Shown here: in pieces, positions 1-7,637 of the stretch
Position numbering within the stretch: position 1 is the first letter of the stretch
Layout of the letters: every line of letters starts with the position of its first letter
Source: Pseudomonadota bacterium
GTDB taxonomy: Bacteria > Myxococcota_A > Polyangia > Polyangiales > Polyangiaceae
Reading direction: 5' to 3'
DNA length: 64,000 bases
Assembly (NCBI GenBank): GCA_023423895.1
Contig: JAFAER010000021.1
Span: 150,108-214,107 of the forward strand
Position numbers and translations under genes: made by a program
The notes under the pieces: generated by a model
The model's input: the letters and a program-made list of their open reading frames with translations, nothing else
Database searches by the model: none
What the model was told of the DNA's origin: nothing

Positions 1-424
1 GCGCGATACCGCCGAGGAGAAGCCAGAGCCACGTCAGCGACGTCTTCGCGGGCGCTTGCCGCTGCCCCGCTCCGTGGAACGCGACGGCGCCGTGTGCCGG
101 TGCGAACGCTCCACCCGGCGGAGGCACGACGACGTCGGCCTTCCGCGCGACCTCCGCGCCCTTGTCGATCGGGCTCCCGCAGTTCGTGCAGCACTTCGCT
201 GCGCGCGACATCGGCTGCCGGCATGCGGGGCATGTCACGTCCGCGCCGACGTACGGGTGATCGTTGACCGGGATTTTCTCGTGGTCCGGTGGGAAGTAGC
301 GAGACTGCGGATCCTGGGGTGCGCCGCAGTTCGCGCAGAAACGATGCGTGATCCCGAGCAGTTTCTTCTGACCGCAGTACTTGCAGTCCCACAGCATCTC
401 GTAGACGGCTTCGCCCGTGCTCAT
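1..424 (-). CDS. Double zinc-ribbon membrane protein (3' end cut by window)
   Basis: An open minus-strand frame begins at ATG 424 and runs off the left edge, giving the first 141 residues. Four CxxC knuckles are visible: C14/C17, C31/C34, C66/C69 and C80/C83. They form two zinc ribbons separated by a short linker. A Pro/Ala/Gly-rich stretch follows, and a hydrophobic Trp/Leu-rich segment begins near residue 131, probably a membrane helix. It lies 56 bp downstream of the kinase gene on the same strand, so co-transcription is plausible. Zinc ribbons joined to one membrane helix are common in myxobacterial proteins of unknown role. The function is not recognised; the remaining C-terminal part is outside the window. 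Confidence 0.8.
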   Translation of the reverse strand, partial: MSTGEAVYEMLWDCKYCGQKKLLGITHRFCANCGAPQDPQSRYFPPDHEKIPVNDHPYVGADVTCPACRQPMSRAAKCCTNCGSPIDKGAEVARKADVVVPPPGGAFAPAHGAVAFHGAGQRQAPAKTSLTWLWLLLGGIA

Positions 425-480
425 CGTGGCCGATGATCGCAGAGGCGACCGAATGCCGCTACGTCTCGCGGACGTGCGCG

Positions 481-2487
481 CTACTTCCTCTTCAGGCGCG
501 ACTCGAGCTCAGCAATCGCTTTGTTGAGCGAGCCCTCGTGGATGCAGCCGAGCGAGTCCACCTTGCGCCATTGGCCGTGGAGGCGAGGCGTCGTGAGCGG
601 CTTGAGCACGTTCAGCGTGCGCTCGTCGCCCTGCGAGCCGGCGCGTTCGAGTAGCGGCTTGATCGCGCCGCAGTTGAATCCCGCGGCGTGGAGATCGACC
701 GTGACCGCGAGAGCGGGGCTCATCTTCGAGCGGTCCGACTTCACGATCTCGCGCTGCGCCCGTTCGCGCGCCTTCTGGTAGCCCGGCGTGAGGCCCGACC
801 TGCCGTAGGCGATGTCATAGAGGTCGTCGAAGCCGATCGGGCCGAGGCGACCGGTCAGGAGCGCCCATGCATCGTCGATCGCGCCCTTGTTCGTGCCGGG
901 CTGGCCCTCGAGGAGCGCCGTGTTCCGGACGGCCTCGCGGAACGGGATGTTCTCCGAGGTGGTGAGGTCGATGGTGGGGCTCGCCTTCATCACGAGCCCG
1001 ACCTCGCGCATCGCCTCTTTCGGCTTGTCCTGCTTGTCGTACGCCTTGAAGAGCGCACGATGGACGTCTTCGCGACCCTGCGCGTCCGGGCCGAGCTCCT
1101 CGAGCGCCTGCACGCCGGAGCCGTAGTCGCCTGCGTTGATCTTGGCGATCGCGTCCTTGATCTTCTGGTCGATCGGCGTGGGCGGAACGATCACCGTCGC
1201 GCCCGCGTCGTGGCCCGTCGCGACCGCGCCACCATCGCCGTCGGTCGCCGGATCGCGACCCCTGAGGACGACGACGATCGTGATCACGAGCACGAAGATG
1301 CCGAGCAGACCTCCGCCGGCAGCGATCATCCACGCCTTCCCCGCGAGCAGGCCTTCGATGCTCGTCTTCGGAGCCGAGGGCAGACCGGGCGCGACGTTGG
1401 ACGTCGCGAGATCGGGCGCCGGTCCGAAGCCGCTGATGATGGCGGGGTTCGTGCCGAGGCGAGACGGCGGCGGCGCGTAGCCGGCGTCGATCCTTCCCTG
1501 GGCGACGAGCTGACCCATCACGTTCGTGATGCCGTCGATCAGCTCGCGCGCGTCGCCGAGGCGCTCGCTGGCTTCTTTGGCGAGGAGGTGCTTCACCAGC
1601 GCCTCCACCTCGGGCGGGACGTTGGCGTCGGGCGCCTTCGTCGCCATCGGAGGCACCGGCGCCGTGACCTGCATGCCGAGGAGAGCGACCTTGCTCTCGG
1701 CGTCGAAAGGACGCACGCCGCAAAGCATCTCGTACACGATGCAGCCCAGCGCGTAGAGGTCCGCGCGGGCGTCGACGGCCTGTCCGAGCGCTTGCTCGGG
1801 CGCCATGTACTCCGGCGTGCCGTAGACCATGCCGGCCTGGGTGAGGACCGGTTGACCCGGGCCCGCCTGGCTGACGTCGCCTGCGGTGAGCTCGCCGATC
1901 TGGACCTTCGCGATGCCGAAGTCGAGCACCTTCACGAAGTCCGGATCGCCGTCACGCTCGACGAGCATGACGTTCTCCGGCTTCAGATCGCGATGGACGA
2001 TCTTGAGTGCGTGCGCACGGGAGAGCGCCGCTGCGATCTGACGACCGATGTGCAGCGCGCGTCCGAGCTCGAGGCGCCCGAGCGCGATCACCTCGCGCAG
2101 GCTCTTGCCTTCGACGAACTCCAGAGCGAGGAAGAAGGAGCCGTCCTCGAGCTTGCCGAAGTCGGTCGCCGTGACGACATGCGGATGATCGATGTGCGCC
2201 GCCGCCATCGCTTCGCGTTCGAAGCGCGCGACGACCTCCGGCAGGCGGGTCATCTCCGGATGGAGCACCTTGATCGCCATGCGCTTGCGCATGAGCGTGT
2301 GCTCAGCTTGGTAGACCGCGCCCATCCCGCCTTCGCCGAGAAGCCGCTCGATCTTGTAGCGATCGCTGATCGTGGAACCGATCAGCGCCTTCGGTCCCTT
2401 GGCAGGAGGCCGGACGCTTCCCTTGGGGGTGAGCCCCTTGGGGGTCGCCGTCGGCGCGTTCGGCTTGTCGTCAGCAGGGCCTGCCAT
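481..2487 (-). CDS. Membrane-anchored Ser/Thr protein kinase (Hanks type)
   Basis: A 668-residue protein. A Pro/Ala-rich N-terminus precedes a complete kinase domain (about 44-320): glycine loop GEGGMGAVY at 51-59, the ATP-site Lys at 73 in AIKVL, catalytic HRDLKPEN at 165-172, DFG at 189-191 and APE at 229-231. A Pro-rich juxtamembrane segment leads to one transmembrane helix (about 385-408). A C-terminal domain of about 250 residues with helical, possibly TPR-like character would lie outside the cytoplasm. All catalytic motifs are intact, so an active kinase is expected; the substrate is unknown. Three palindromic repeats lie just upstream of the start codon and the zinc-ribbon gene follows downstream. 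Confidence 0.95.
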   Translation of the reverse strand: MAGPADDKPNAPTATPKGLTPKGSVRPPAKGPKALIGSTISDRYKIERLLGEGGMGAVYQAEHTLMRKRMAIKVLHPEMTRLPEVVARFEREAMAAAHIDHPHVVTATDFGKLEDGSFFLALEFVEGKSLREVIALGRLELGRALHIGRQIAAALSRAHALKIVHRDLKPENVMLVERDGDPDFVKVLDFGIAKVQIGELTAGDVSQAGPGQPVLTQAGMVYGTPEYMAPEQALGQAVDARADLYALGCIVYEMLCGVRPFDAESKVALLGMQVTAPVPPMATKAPDANVPPEVEALVKHLLAKEASERLGDARELIDGITNVMGQLVAQGRIDAGYAPPPSRLGTNPAIISGFGPAPDLATSNVAPGLPSAPKTSIEGLLAGKAWMIAAGGGLLGIFVLVITIVVVLRGRDPATDGDGGAVATGHDAGATVIVPPTPIDQKIKDAIAKINAGDYGSGVQALEELGPDAQGREDVHRALFKAYDKQDKPKEAMREVGLVMKASPTIDLTTSENIPFREAVRNTALLEGQPGTNKGAIDDAWALLTGRLGPIGFDDLYDIAYGRSGLTPGYQKARERAQREIVKSDRSKMSPALAVTVDLHAAGFNCGAIKPLLERAGSQGDERTLNVLKPLTTPRLHGQWRKVDSLGCIHEGSLNKAIAELESRLKRK

Positions 2488-2513
2488 CGGGCATGATCGG
2501 AGGAGGAGAGGAA

Positions 2514-2590
2514 CCCCACGTGCTCATGGGGACATGGGGGGACCCCATGTACTCATGGGGACATGAGAAGCCCGCCATGTACGCATGGGG
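2514..2590. repeat. Three spaced copies of an 18-bp quasi-palindrome
   Basis: Copies lie at 2514-2531, 2543-2560 (CCCCATGTACTCATGGGG, arms of seven with a 4-nt centre) and 2573-2590, with spacings of 29 and 30 bp. The array ends within about 110 bp of the start codon of the kinase at 2487. Read on the minus strand each copy begins CCCCATG, resembling the IS21-type terminal repeats near 20.5 kb. It could be an operator array or the leftover end of an insertion sequence. The rest of the 2488-2751 gap shows no gene; a short palindrome (GACCGTC-C-GACGGTC) sits at 2722-2736. Confidence 0.7.
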
Positions 2591-2751
2591 GCGGCAGCAA
2601 AGTCACGCCGGACAGGTTGCAGGGAGAATCGAACCGCGAATTGCGAATCGTAAACTAGCATGTCGGCGCTCCGGAAGAGAGAGGGAGGACCGGAGGGGTT
2701 CGTCTCGGGCCGAGAGGCCCTGACCGTCCGACGGTCCGGTGGGCCGAATCG

Positions 2752-3510
2752 CTACAGGTCGATCATCACCCCCAAGGTCAACCCGAGGGCGAAGCGATCG
2801 AGCCCAGCCGGTAGCACGTTCTGCCGCGGGCCACCGCCGTCCACGACCCGCACCTCCGGCCCGGGCCGCTCGTAGACGCTGCCGTCGTGGCCGAACCCCA
2901 TGCGCGCGCCGAGCTCCGCGCACAGCTCCCAGGGCTTTCGAAGCTTGTACGATGCACCGAGCCCGAAGGGCACCTCGAAGAACCTTCCGCCGGCCCCCTG
3001 TACGCGGACCGCTCGAGGCGTGACGTTGCCGTCGGCGTCGGGCAGCGAAAAAACTGTGTCGTAGCTCGGCGAATAGACGCCCGCGTAGCCGAACCCCGCG
3101 AAGATCCACGCGTGCACCGAGCCGCGAACCCACGGGATCATGCCCTTGGCGCGGAGGCCGCCGAACGTGATGTTCCGCGCCGCTCCGTCGCCGGGGAGGG
3201 GAGAGATGTCGTGCCCGACGTAGCCGCCGACGTGCACGAGCGGGAGAAGGGCGAGGTGCCCGGTGAGCTGGCCCGTCGGCCCGAAGCCGACGTCGTCCGT
3301 TCCGGCAGGGCGGTCGGCCGCGAACCGCTTCATGACCCCGAGCTGAGCCGATGCGTCCCAGTGGAGCTGCGCCTGAGCTTCGCGCTCGCCGAGGAGGGAC
3401 GCGCAGAAGAAGGAGAAGAAGGAGAGGACGAGGAGGTGGAGCCGTGCCGCCTTCGGCAGGACGGTCTTCGACGCGAGGCAACGCGGCCGTCGGCTCCGGA
3501 GCTCTGCCAT
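2752..3510 (-). CDS. Secreted outer-membrane beta-barrel-like protein
   Basis: 252 residues. A basic N-terminus is followed by a long hydrophobic segment and an AQA signal-peptidase site near residue 48, so export is likely. The mature part alternates polar and hydrophobic residues, is rich in Gly, Phe and Tyr, and ends in a hydrophobic strand with terminal Leu (GLTLGVMIDL), as in small outer-membrane barrels. No specific family is recognised. It is transcribed on its own, divergent from the lipoprotein operon starting at 3576. The actual start could lie downstream of the annotated one, since the residues before the hydrophobic core are unusually long for a signal peptide. Confidence 0.75.
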   Translation of the reverse strand: MAELRSRRPRCLASKTVLPKAARLHLLVLSFFSFFCASLLGEREAQAQLHWDASAQLGVMKRFAADRPAGTDDVGFGPTGQLTGHLALLPLVHVGGYVGHDISPLPGDGAARNITFGGLRAKGMIPWVRGSVHAWIFAGFGYAGVYSPSYDTVFSLPDADGNVTPRAVRVQGAGGRFFEVPFGLGASYKLRKPWELCAELGARMGFGHDGSVYERPGPEVRVVDGGGPRQNVLPAGLDRFALGLTLGVMIDL

Positions 3511-3575
3511 CTGCCCCCGTTCTAGTCGAAAAGACGGTAGCCAACGATGGAACTTTCGATGTAAACCCGCCGCCG

Positions 3576-3881
3576 ATGCGGCGCAGCTTACTCGCGGTGT
3601 TCATCCTCGCGGTCGCAGCGTGCGTCGACGTGCCCGACAGCGTGCGCGCGGAGTTCGCCGGCCCGGGTGCCGCAGACCGATCCAACTACCGTCACGGGCA
3701 GCACGGTTCGGCTCGGCCCGTGGACGAGCCGCCGGTCGCGAAGGCCGCAGGCGGGGCCGTGGACGAGCCGGCTGCGGACGCTGGAGCGAGCCCGACCGGT
3801 GTGACGACGGGGATCGTCGTGGACGGTGGCGCGCCCTCTTCGGAGGCAACGGCGAAGGGCTCGGACGGAGGTACCTCGTGA
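3576..3881 (+). CDS. Small predicted lipoprotein
   Basis: 101 residues starting MRRSLLAVF with a lipobox ending VAAC (Cys16). The mature part is short, rich in Ala, Asp, Gly and Pro, and probably disordered, with a repeated VDEPP/VDEPA element. The frame is open further upstream, but only ATG 3576 places the signal peptide at the N-terminus. Its stop overlaps the next gene's GTG start (GTGA at 3878-3881), so the two are translationally coupled. No homologous family is recognised. It is the first gene of a three-gene envelope operon ending at 5631. Confidence 0.7.
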   Translation: MRRSLLAVFILAVAACVDVPDSVRAEFAGPGAADRSNYRHGQHGSARPVDEPPVAKAAGGAVDEPAADAGASPTGVTTGIVVDGGAPSSEATAKGSDGGTS

Positions 3882-4879
3882 AGCTCGCACGCGTCGCGCT
3901 CTTCCTGCTCACAGCCGGCGTTGCGGCGTGTGGGACGATGAGCCTCCCGCCGGTCCGCGTCCTCGACAAGAAGACGGACGAGGCTCACAAGCCGACGTTC
4001 AACGGCTTGCCGATCAAGTCGGGCCAGCTCGTGCTGACCGAGTCACCGGACGCGACGAGCTATGTCTTCGTCCTGATCCCGAAGAAGTTCCACGCGTTCA
4101 CCCACGCGGCGATCATCAGCGTCGAGGACGGCGAGCCGTGGGTCTACGACGTCACGGGGCAGGTGAAGACCCTCCCGTTCAAGCGGCGGCTCATGGACAA
4201 CGTCACCGGCAAGATGTACCGGCGGCGGCTGTTCGAATACGTCGCGCCGAACCTCCACGCCGAGATCTACGACCCGCCCGAGGGCGCCGACGGCGAGAAG
4301 ATCGCGGCGTACGCACGCCAGAAGTTCAAGGAAGGCGTCGAGTTCGACTCGTACTTCGACTTCCACGACCACTCGAAGCTTTTCTGCTCGGAGCTCGTCG
4401 CCCTCGCGATCGAGCACGCGGGTGGACCGCACATCGCGCCCGAGCCTTCGAACCCGAACCCGTCGGTGATCGAGGGCATGAAGTGGCTCGGTGTTCCACC
4501 TGGCGAGGCGCTGCCGGCCGGGAGCTTCGCGGACCCTGCACGTTACGTCGCCGCGCTCGGGCAATTCCCGACGCGCTCGGCTGCGTGGGCGTACTTCGAG
4601 GCGAAGCGCGAGCTGCATCGCCGGTTCACGATGGACCAGCGTCTCGGCTTCGTCCTCACGCTCGACGGCAACGGCGGGGTCAACGTGCGGCCGGAGATCA
4701 GCAACTTCGCTGCGCGCGCGGGACACTTGTTCGACGACGACCCGAACCCGCCGGAGCCGGGCGATCCGCGCATCGAGGCGGCGGTCCGCAAGCTCGCCGC
4801 GGACATGTTCGGGCCGTTCCCGGCCGATGCTCCGGCGCCGCCGAAGCCGGACGCGCAGACGCCGGTGGCCGCGCGATGA
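3878..4879 (+). CDS. YiiX/YebB-like permuted papain-fold lipoprotein
   Basis: 333 residues from GTG 3878. The signal peptide has lipobox GVAAC (Cys18). The central domain matches the permuted NlpC/P60 (YiiX-like, DUF830-type) layout: a His in the FTHAAI motif near the N-terminal side, and a later FCSELV motif holding the likely catalytic Cys, followed by a region typical of these amidase/peptidase-like enzymes. The C-terminal third is not assigned and ends in a Pro/Ala tail. It overlaps the upstream lipoprotein gene by 4 bp and the downstream gene by 4 bp (ATGA). A lipid-anchored hydrolase acting on peptide or acyl bonds in the envelope is the best inference; no substrate can be named. Confidence 0.8.
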   Translation: MKLARVALFLLTAGVAACGTMSLPPVRVLDKKTDEAHKPTFNGLPIKSGQLVLTESPDATSYVFVLIPKKFHAFTHAAIISVEDGEPWVYDVTGQVKTLPFKRRLMDNVTGKMYRRRLFEYVAPNLHAEIYDPPEGADGEKIAAYARQKFKEGVEFDSYFDFHDHSKLFCSELVALAIEHAGGPHIAPEPSNPNPSVIEGMKWLGVPPGEALPAGSFADPARYVAALGQFPTRSAAWAYFEAKRELHRRFTMDQRLGFVLTLDGNGGVNVRPEISNFAARAGHLFDDDPNPPEPGDPRIEAAVRKLAADMFGPFPADAPAPPKPDAQTPVAAR

Positions 4880-5631
4880 CCGCCATCGGGAGGGGAGCGC
4901 TCGCGATCGGCGCGGCGTTCGCGGCCGTGTTCACCTTCACCGCAGGCGATGCCGTCGCGCAGGACATGGGCGTCGGGGGCGGCGGACCTGGCGGAGCGAT
5001 GTCCGGCCCGTCATGGGGCAGGCCGGAGGTGAGCCAGTCGCCGGAGTCCGGCGTGAGGCCGAAGCTGAGTCATCGCTCGGTCAAGCTGTTCGACCAGCAT
5101 CGCTCCATCATCTCCTGGCAGCTCGACGTCGGTCCGATCTGGGCGCGGCGCGTCCAGGACGAGACGCCGATCACGCAGCGACGGAACTTCCAGCGGGGCG
5201 CGCCGCTCGCGGGCGAGCTCGCCCTCGGCACCGCGTACACCACGCCGTCGTTCCGGGGACCGTTCTATCTGACCGGGCACCTGAAGACGCTTCTCCGCGT
5301 CATCGACGACAAGTCCTTCTCGTGGAGCATCTTCCACCAGGAGCTCGGAGGCGGCCTGACGCTCGGTCCCTTCGAGCCCGAAATCCGGTTGCGCCTCAGC
5401 GTCCTCACCGCCGACATCATCCACGCCGAGCCCTCCGTGCAGCTCCTCACGCCCGGAGTGAGCGCCGGGGTAGGGATTCGCATGGGGAAAATTCGTCTGG
5501 ACATTAAAGCGCACTCCGAATACTTGTGGCGTTGGTTCGGGCCGGATTATTTGATCCGAGGAGTAACGATCGGGTTCCGACTCGATCAGACCCGACCCAA
5601 GACACCATTCCCAGGGGCACCACCGGAGTAG
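4876..5631 (+). CDS. Secreted beta-barrel-like outer-membrane protein
   Basis: 251 residues. The signal peptide ends near AVAQ (about residue 28), followed by a Gly/Pro-rich segment and then strands rich in Trp, Tyr, Phe and charged residues. The pattern, with alternating hydrophobic residues and a late strand GVTIGFRLDQ, suggests an outer-membrane barrel or barrel-like periplasmic protein. ATG 4876 overlaps the stop of the papain-fold lipoprotein gene (ATGA), which fixes the start and shows coupling. It closes the 3576-5631 operon. No named family is recognised. Confidence 0.75.
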   Translation: MTAIGRGALAIGAAFAAVFTFTAGDAVAQDMGVGGGGPGGAMSGPSWGRPEVSQSPESGVRPKLSHRSVKLFDQHRSIISWQLDVGPIWARRVQDETPITQRRNFQRGAPLAGELALGTAYTTPSFRGPFYLTGHLKTLLRVIDDKSFSWSIFHQELGGGLTLGPFEPEIRLRLSVLTADIIHAEPSVQLLTPGVSAGVGIRMGKIRLDIKAHSEYLWRWFGPDYLIRGVTIGFRLDQTRPKTPFPGAPPE

Positions 5632-5804
5632 CTGCGGCGACGACTTCGCAGCAGCGCGCGGACGGATCGCTGGTGTGGTCGTCGTGTATTCGCGCTCTCA
5701 GAACGAGTGCGAATCGAAGATTCAGGCATCCGTGCGAGCGGTTGGCGCTGCGGAGAACTCAGACGAAATCCAAGCAGTACCAACAACCTCCTGGGAGGCT
5801 CCAG

Positions 5805-6143
5805 ATGTCGACGAAGAACTTGGTCAAGATGGCGGCGGGCGGCGTGATGGCGATGATCCTCATCGGCTGCGGTGGCTTCGGTTACCCGATCGGCTCGCTC
5901 TACACCGGCACCCAGGTGCCCCACGGCATCAACCGCAACGAGACGTCGGGCCCGGGCAAGACCGGCGACAAGGCCGGCGAGGCCTGCGCGACCGGCATCC
6001 TCGGCGCGGCGGCGTTCGGCGACGCGTCCCTCGACGCGGCCAAGAAGGCCGGCGGCATCAGCGAGGTTCACTCGGTCGAGTTCCACGGCACGAGCATCCT
6101 CGGCATCTACACCCAGGGCTGCACCGAGGTTCACGGCAAGTGA
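5805..6143 (+). CDS. TRL-like family lipoprotein, copy 1
   Basis: 112 residues from ATG 5805, preceded by a good ribosome binding site (GGGAGG at 5793-5798). Lipobox LIGC places the lipidated Cys at 22. The mature part has the TRL-like family (PF13146) pattern: GSLYTGTQVP, a central ACATGILGAAAFGDAS, and a final ILGIYTQGCTEV. Function of the family is unknown. A second gene at 6205 encodes the same mature protein residue for residue but with a different signal peptide. A moderate hairpin (6152-6173) separates the two genes and could be a partial terminator or processing site. Confidence 0.88.
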   Translation: MSTKNLVKMAAGGVMAMILIGCGGFGYPIGSLYTGTQVPHGINRNETSGPGKTGDKAGEACATGILGAAAFGDASLDAAKKAGGISEVHSVEFHGTSILGIYTQGCTEVHGK

Positions 6144-6204
6144 GCCCCGCGCCCGGAGCTAACGCGCTCTGGGCATGCCTTCCCCCCTCCAAGAGGTGAT
6201 GAAG

Positions 6205-6543
6205 ATGTCGACTATCAAGCTCGTCAAGCTCGCCACCGGCGCTGCCCTCGCGATGATCGTCATGGGCTGCGGCGGCTTCGGCTACCCGATCGGCTCGCTC
6301 TACACCGGCACCCAGGTGCCCCACGGCATCAACCGCAACGAGACGTCGGGCCCGGGCAAGACCGGCGACAAGGCCGGTGAGGCCTGCGCGACCGGCATCC
6401 TCGGCGCGGCGGCGTTCGGCGACGCGTCCCTCGACGCGGCCAAGAAGGCCGGCGGCATCAGCGAAGTTCACTCGGTCGAGTTCCACGGCACCAGCATCCT
6501 GGGCATCTACACCCAGGGCTGCACCGAGGTTCACGGCAAGTGA
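6205..6543 (+). CDS. TRL-like family lipoprotein, copy 2
   Basis: 112 residues. ATG 6205 is preferred because AAGAGG at 6191-6196 gives an 8-nt spacing; an in-frame ATG at 6199 is too close to it. Lipobox VMGC, Cys22. From the lipidated Cys to the end the protein is identical to copy 1, and by eye only about six bases differ over roughly 270 bp, all synonymous. The signal peptides differ at several residues. A strong intrinsic terminator follows at 6580-6624. The tandem pair is probably a recent duplication or is kept alike by gene conversion. Confidence 0.88.
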   Translation: MSTIKLVKLATGAALAMIVMGCGGFGYPIGSLYTGTQVPHGINRNETSGPGKTGDKAGEACATGILGAAAFGDASLDAAKKAGGISEVHSVEFHGTSILGIYTQGCTEVHGK

Positions 6544-6579
6544 TCTCGTTTCGCCTGCGCTGACGCGCGGGCGAGTCGG

Positions 6580-6624
6580 ACATGCCCCGTCCGCGCTCCG
6601 GCGCAGGCGGGGCATGTGCCTTTT
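6580..6624 (+). terminator. Rho-independent terminator after the TRL pair
   Basis: ACATGCCCCG at 6580-6589 pairs perfectly with CGGGGCATGT at 6608-6617, and TTTT follows at 6621-6624. It lies 37 bp after the stop of the second TRL gene and before the convergent gene ending at 6659, which it may also shield. Confidence 0.85.
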
Positions 6625-6658
6625 GTGCGGCGTTTCCTCTCGCCTCGCGCGCGCTCGG

Positions 6659-7525
6659 TCAGTTCGGCAGCGACCGCGGCGACGTTCGCAGCTCGGAGAG
6701 CCGCCGCTTGATCATCGCGGCGTCGGGCGCGTTCGGCTGCAGCTCGAGGATGCGCGTGAAGTCCGTCCGCGCGAGCTCGTGGATGCCGAGCCGCAGCGCG
6801 ACACCGGCTCGTTCGCGGAGGATCCGCGGAGAGTCGGGAACGAGCGTGATGATCCGATCGAGAGCGACGAATGCCTTCGTGTGGTCGCCGCGTCCCGCCC
6901 AGACGGCCTTCAGGTTCGTCAGCATGCGCACGAGCGTGGCGCGCGAGCTCGCGGGCTCGAACAGCGCAGGATGGACCTCCGCGCCGGCGCCGAGCGTCCG
7001 CTGGAGGAGCGCGCGCGCGTCGGCGTCGTCGATGATGCGTCCGTGCCCGAACGCGTCGACGATCACGGGAGCGCTGCCCGAGCGGCCGCTCAGCGCAGGT
7101 AGCTCGTCCACGCGTGCGAGGAAGTGGCCCGGAAAGCCTACGCCCCGGGCGAGCACGCCGGCTCGACGCGCGATCTCGCACCAGACGAGCGTGAGCGTGA
7201 TCGGGATCCCCGTCCGACGCTCGAGGACGTCCGGCAGAAGGGAGTTCTTCGCGTCGTAGTAGTCGTCGACGTTGCCGCGAAACCCGAGCTCGCGGAACCG
7301 TACGCTGACCTCCTCCGCTTGTCGGCGGAGCGGCAGCCCCGCGAGCGCGCCGCCGTTGAGCGGTCCGGCCAGATCGTCCAGCCGACGGATCAACGCCCGG
7401 ACATCAAGGTCGTCGTAGACGTCCTTCGCGATCAGCGCGGCCCCGAGCGCGACGTCGATCGCGTCGTCGGGCGTCCGCGCCAGGACGTCGAACGTGAGGA
7501 GACCAGGGTCGGAGCTCGATCGCAT
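6659..7525 (-). CDS. SirB1-like transglutaminase-fold / TPR protein
   Basis: 288 residues. The centre holds the SirB1-type (Transglut_core2) signature: NSLLPDVLERRTGIPITL, then WCEIARRAG and GVGFPGHFL. The first carries the region preceding the usual catalytic-site Cys position and the last the conserved His. A C-terminal helical repeat region (about 205-280) resembles TPRs. Family members lack a proven reaction; a link to protein cross-linking or peptidase activity is only structural inference. It is a single gene, convergent with the TRL pair and separated from the efflux operon upstream by about 110 bp. Confidence 0.85.
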   Translation of the reverse strand: MRSSSDPGLLTFDVLARTPDDAIDVALGAALIAKDVYDDLDVRALIRRLDDLAGPLNGGALAGLPLRRQAEEVSVRFRELGFRGNVDDYYDAKNSLLPDVLERRTGIPITLTLVWCEIARRAGVLARGVGFPGHFLARVDELPALSGRSGSAPVIVDAFGHGRIIDDADARALLQRTLGAGAEVHPALFEPASSRATLVRMLTNLKAVWAGRGDHTKAFVALDRIITLVPDSPRILRERAGVALRLGIHELARTDFTRILELQPNAPDAAMIKRRLSELRTSPRSLPN

Positions 7526-7637
7526 CGCCTCTTCTTTGTGCCCCTGGTCGAGGACGATCGCAAGCGAGGCCGTATCAACGGAAGAGCCCCGCGCGAGCGG
7601 TTTTTCGCGCGCGCGAGCGGTTCCTGTCAGGTGCGGC

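Noticed and set aside
688..2496. Long plus-strand open frame (about 600 codons) opposite the first kinase gene
   Set aside because: Arg/Glu/Asp/His-rich, no domain, and exactly antisense to a kinase with all motifs; a by-product of high GC.
3351..3575. Upstream extension of the small lipoprotein gene
   Set aside because: The added residues are Arg-rich, overlap the divergent gene's start region, and would bury the signal peptide inside the protein.
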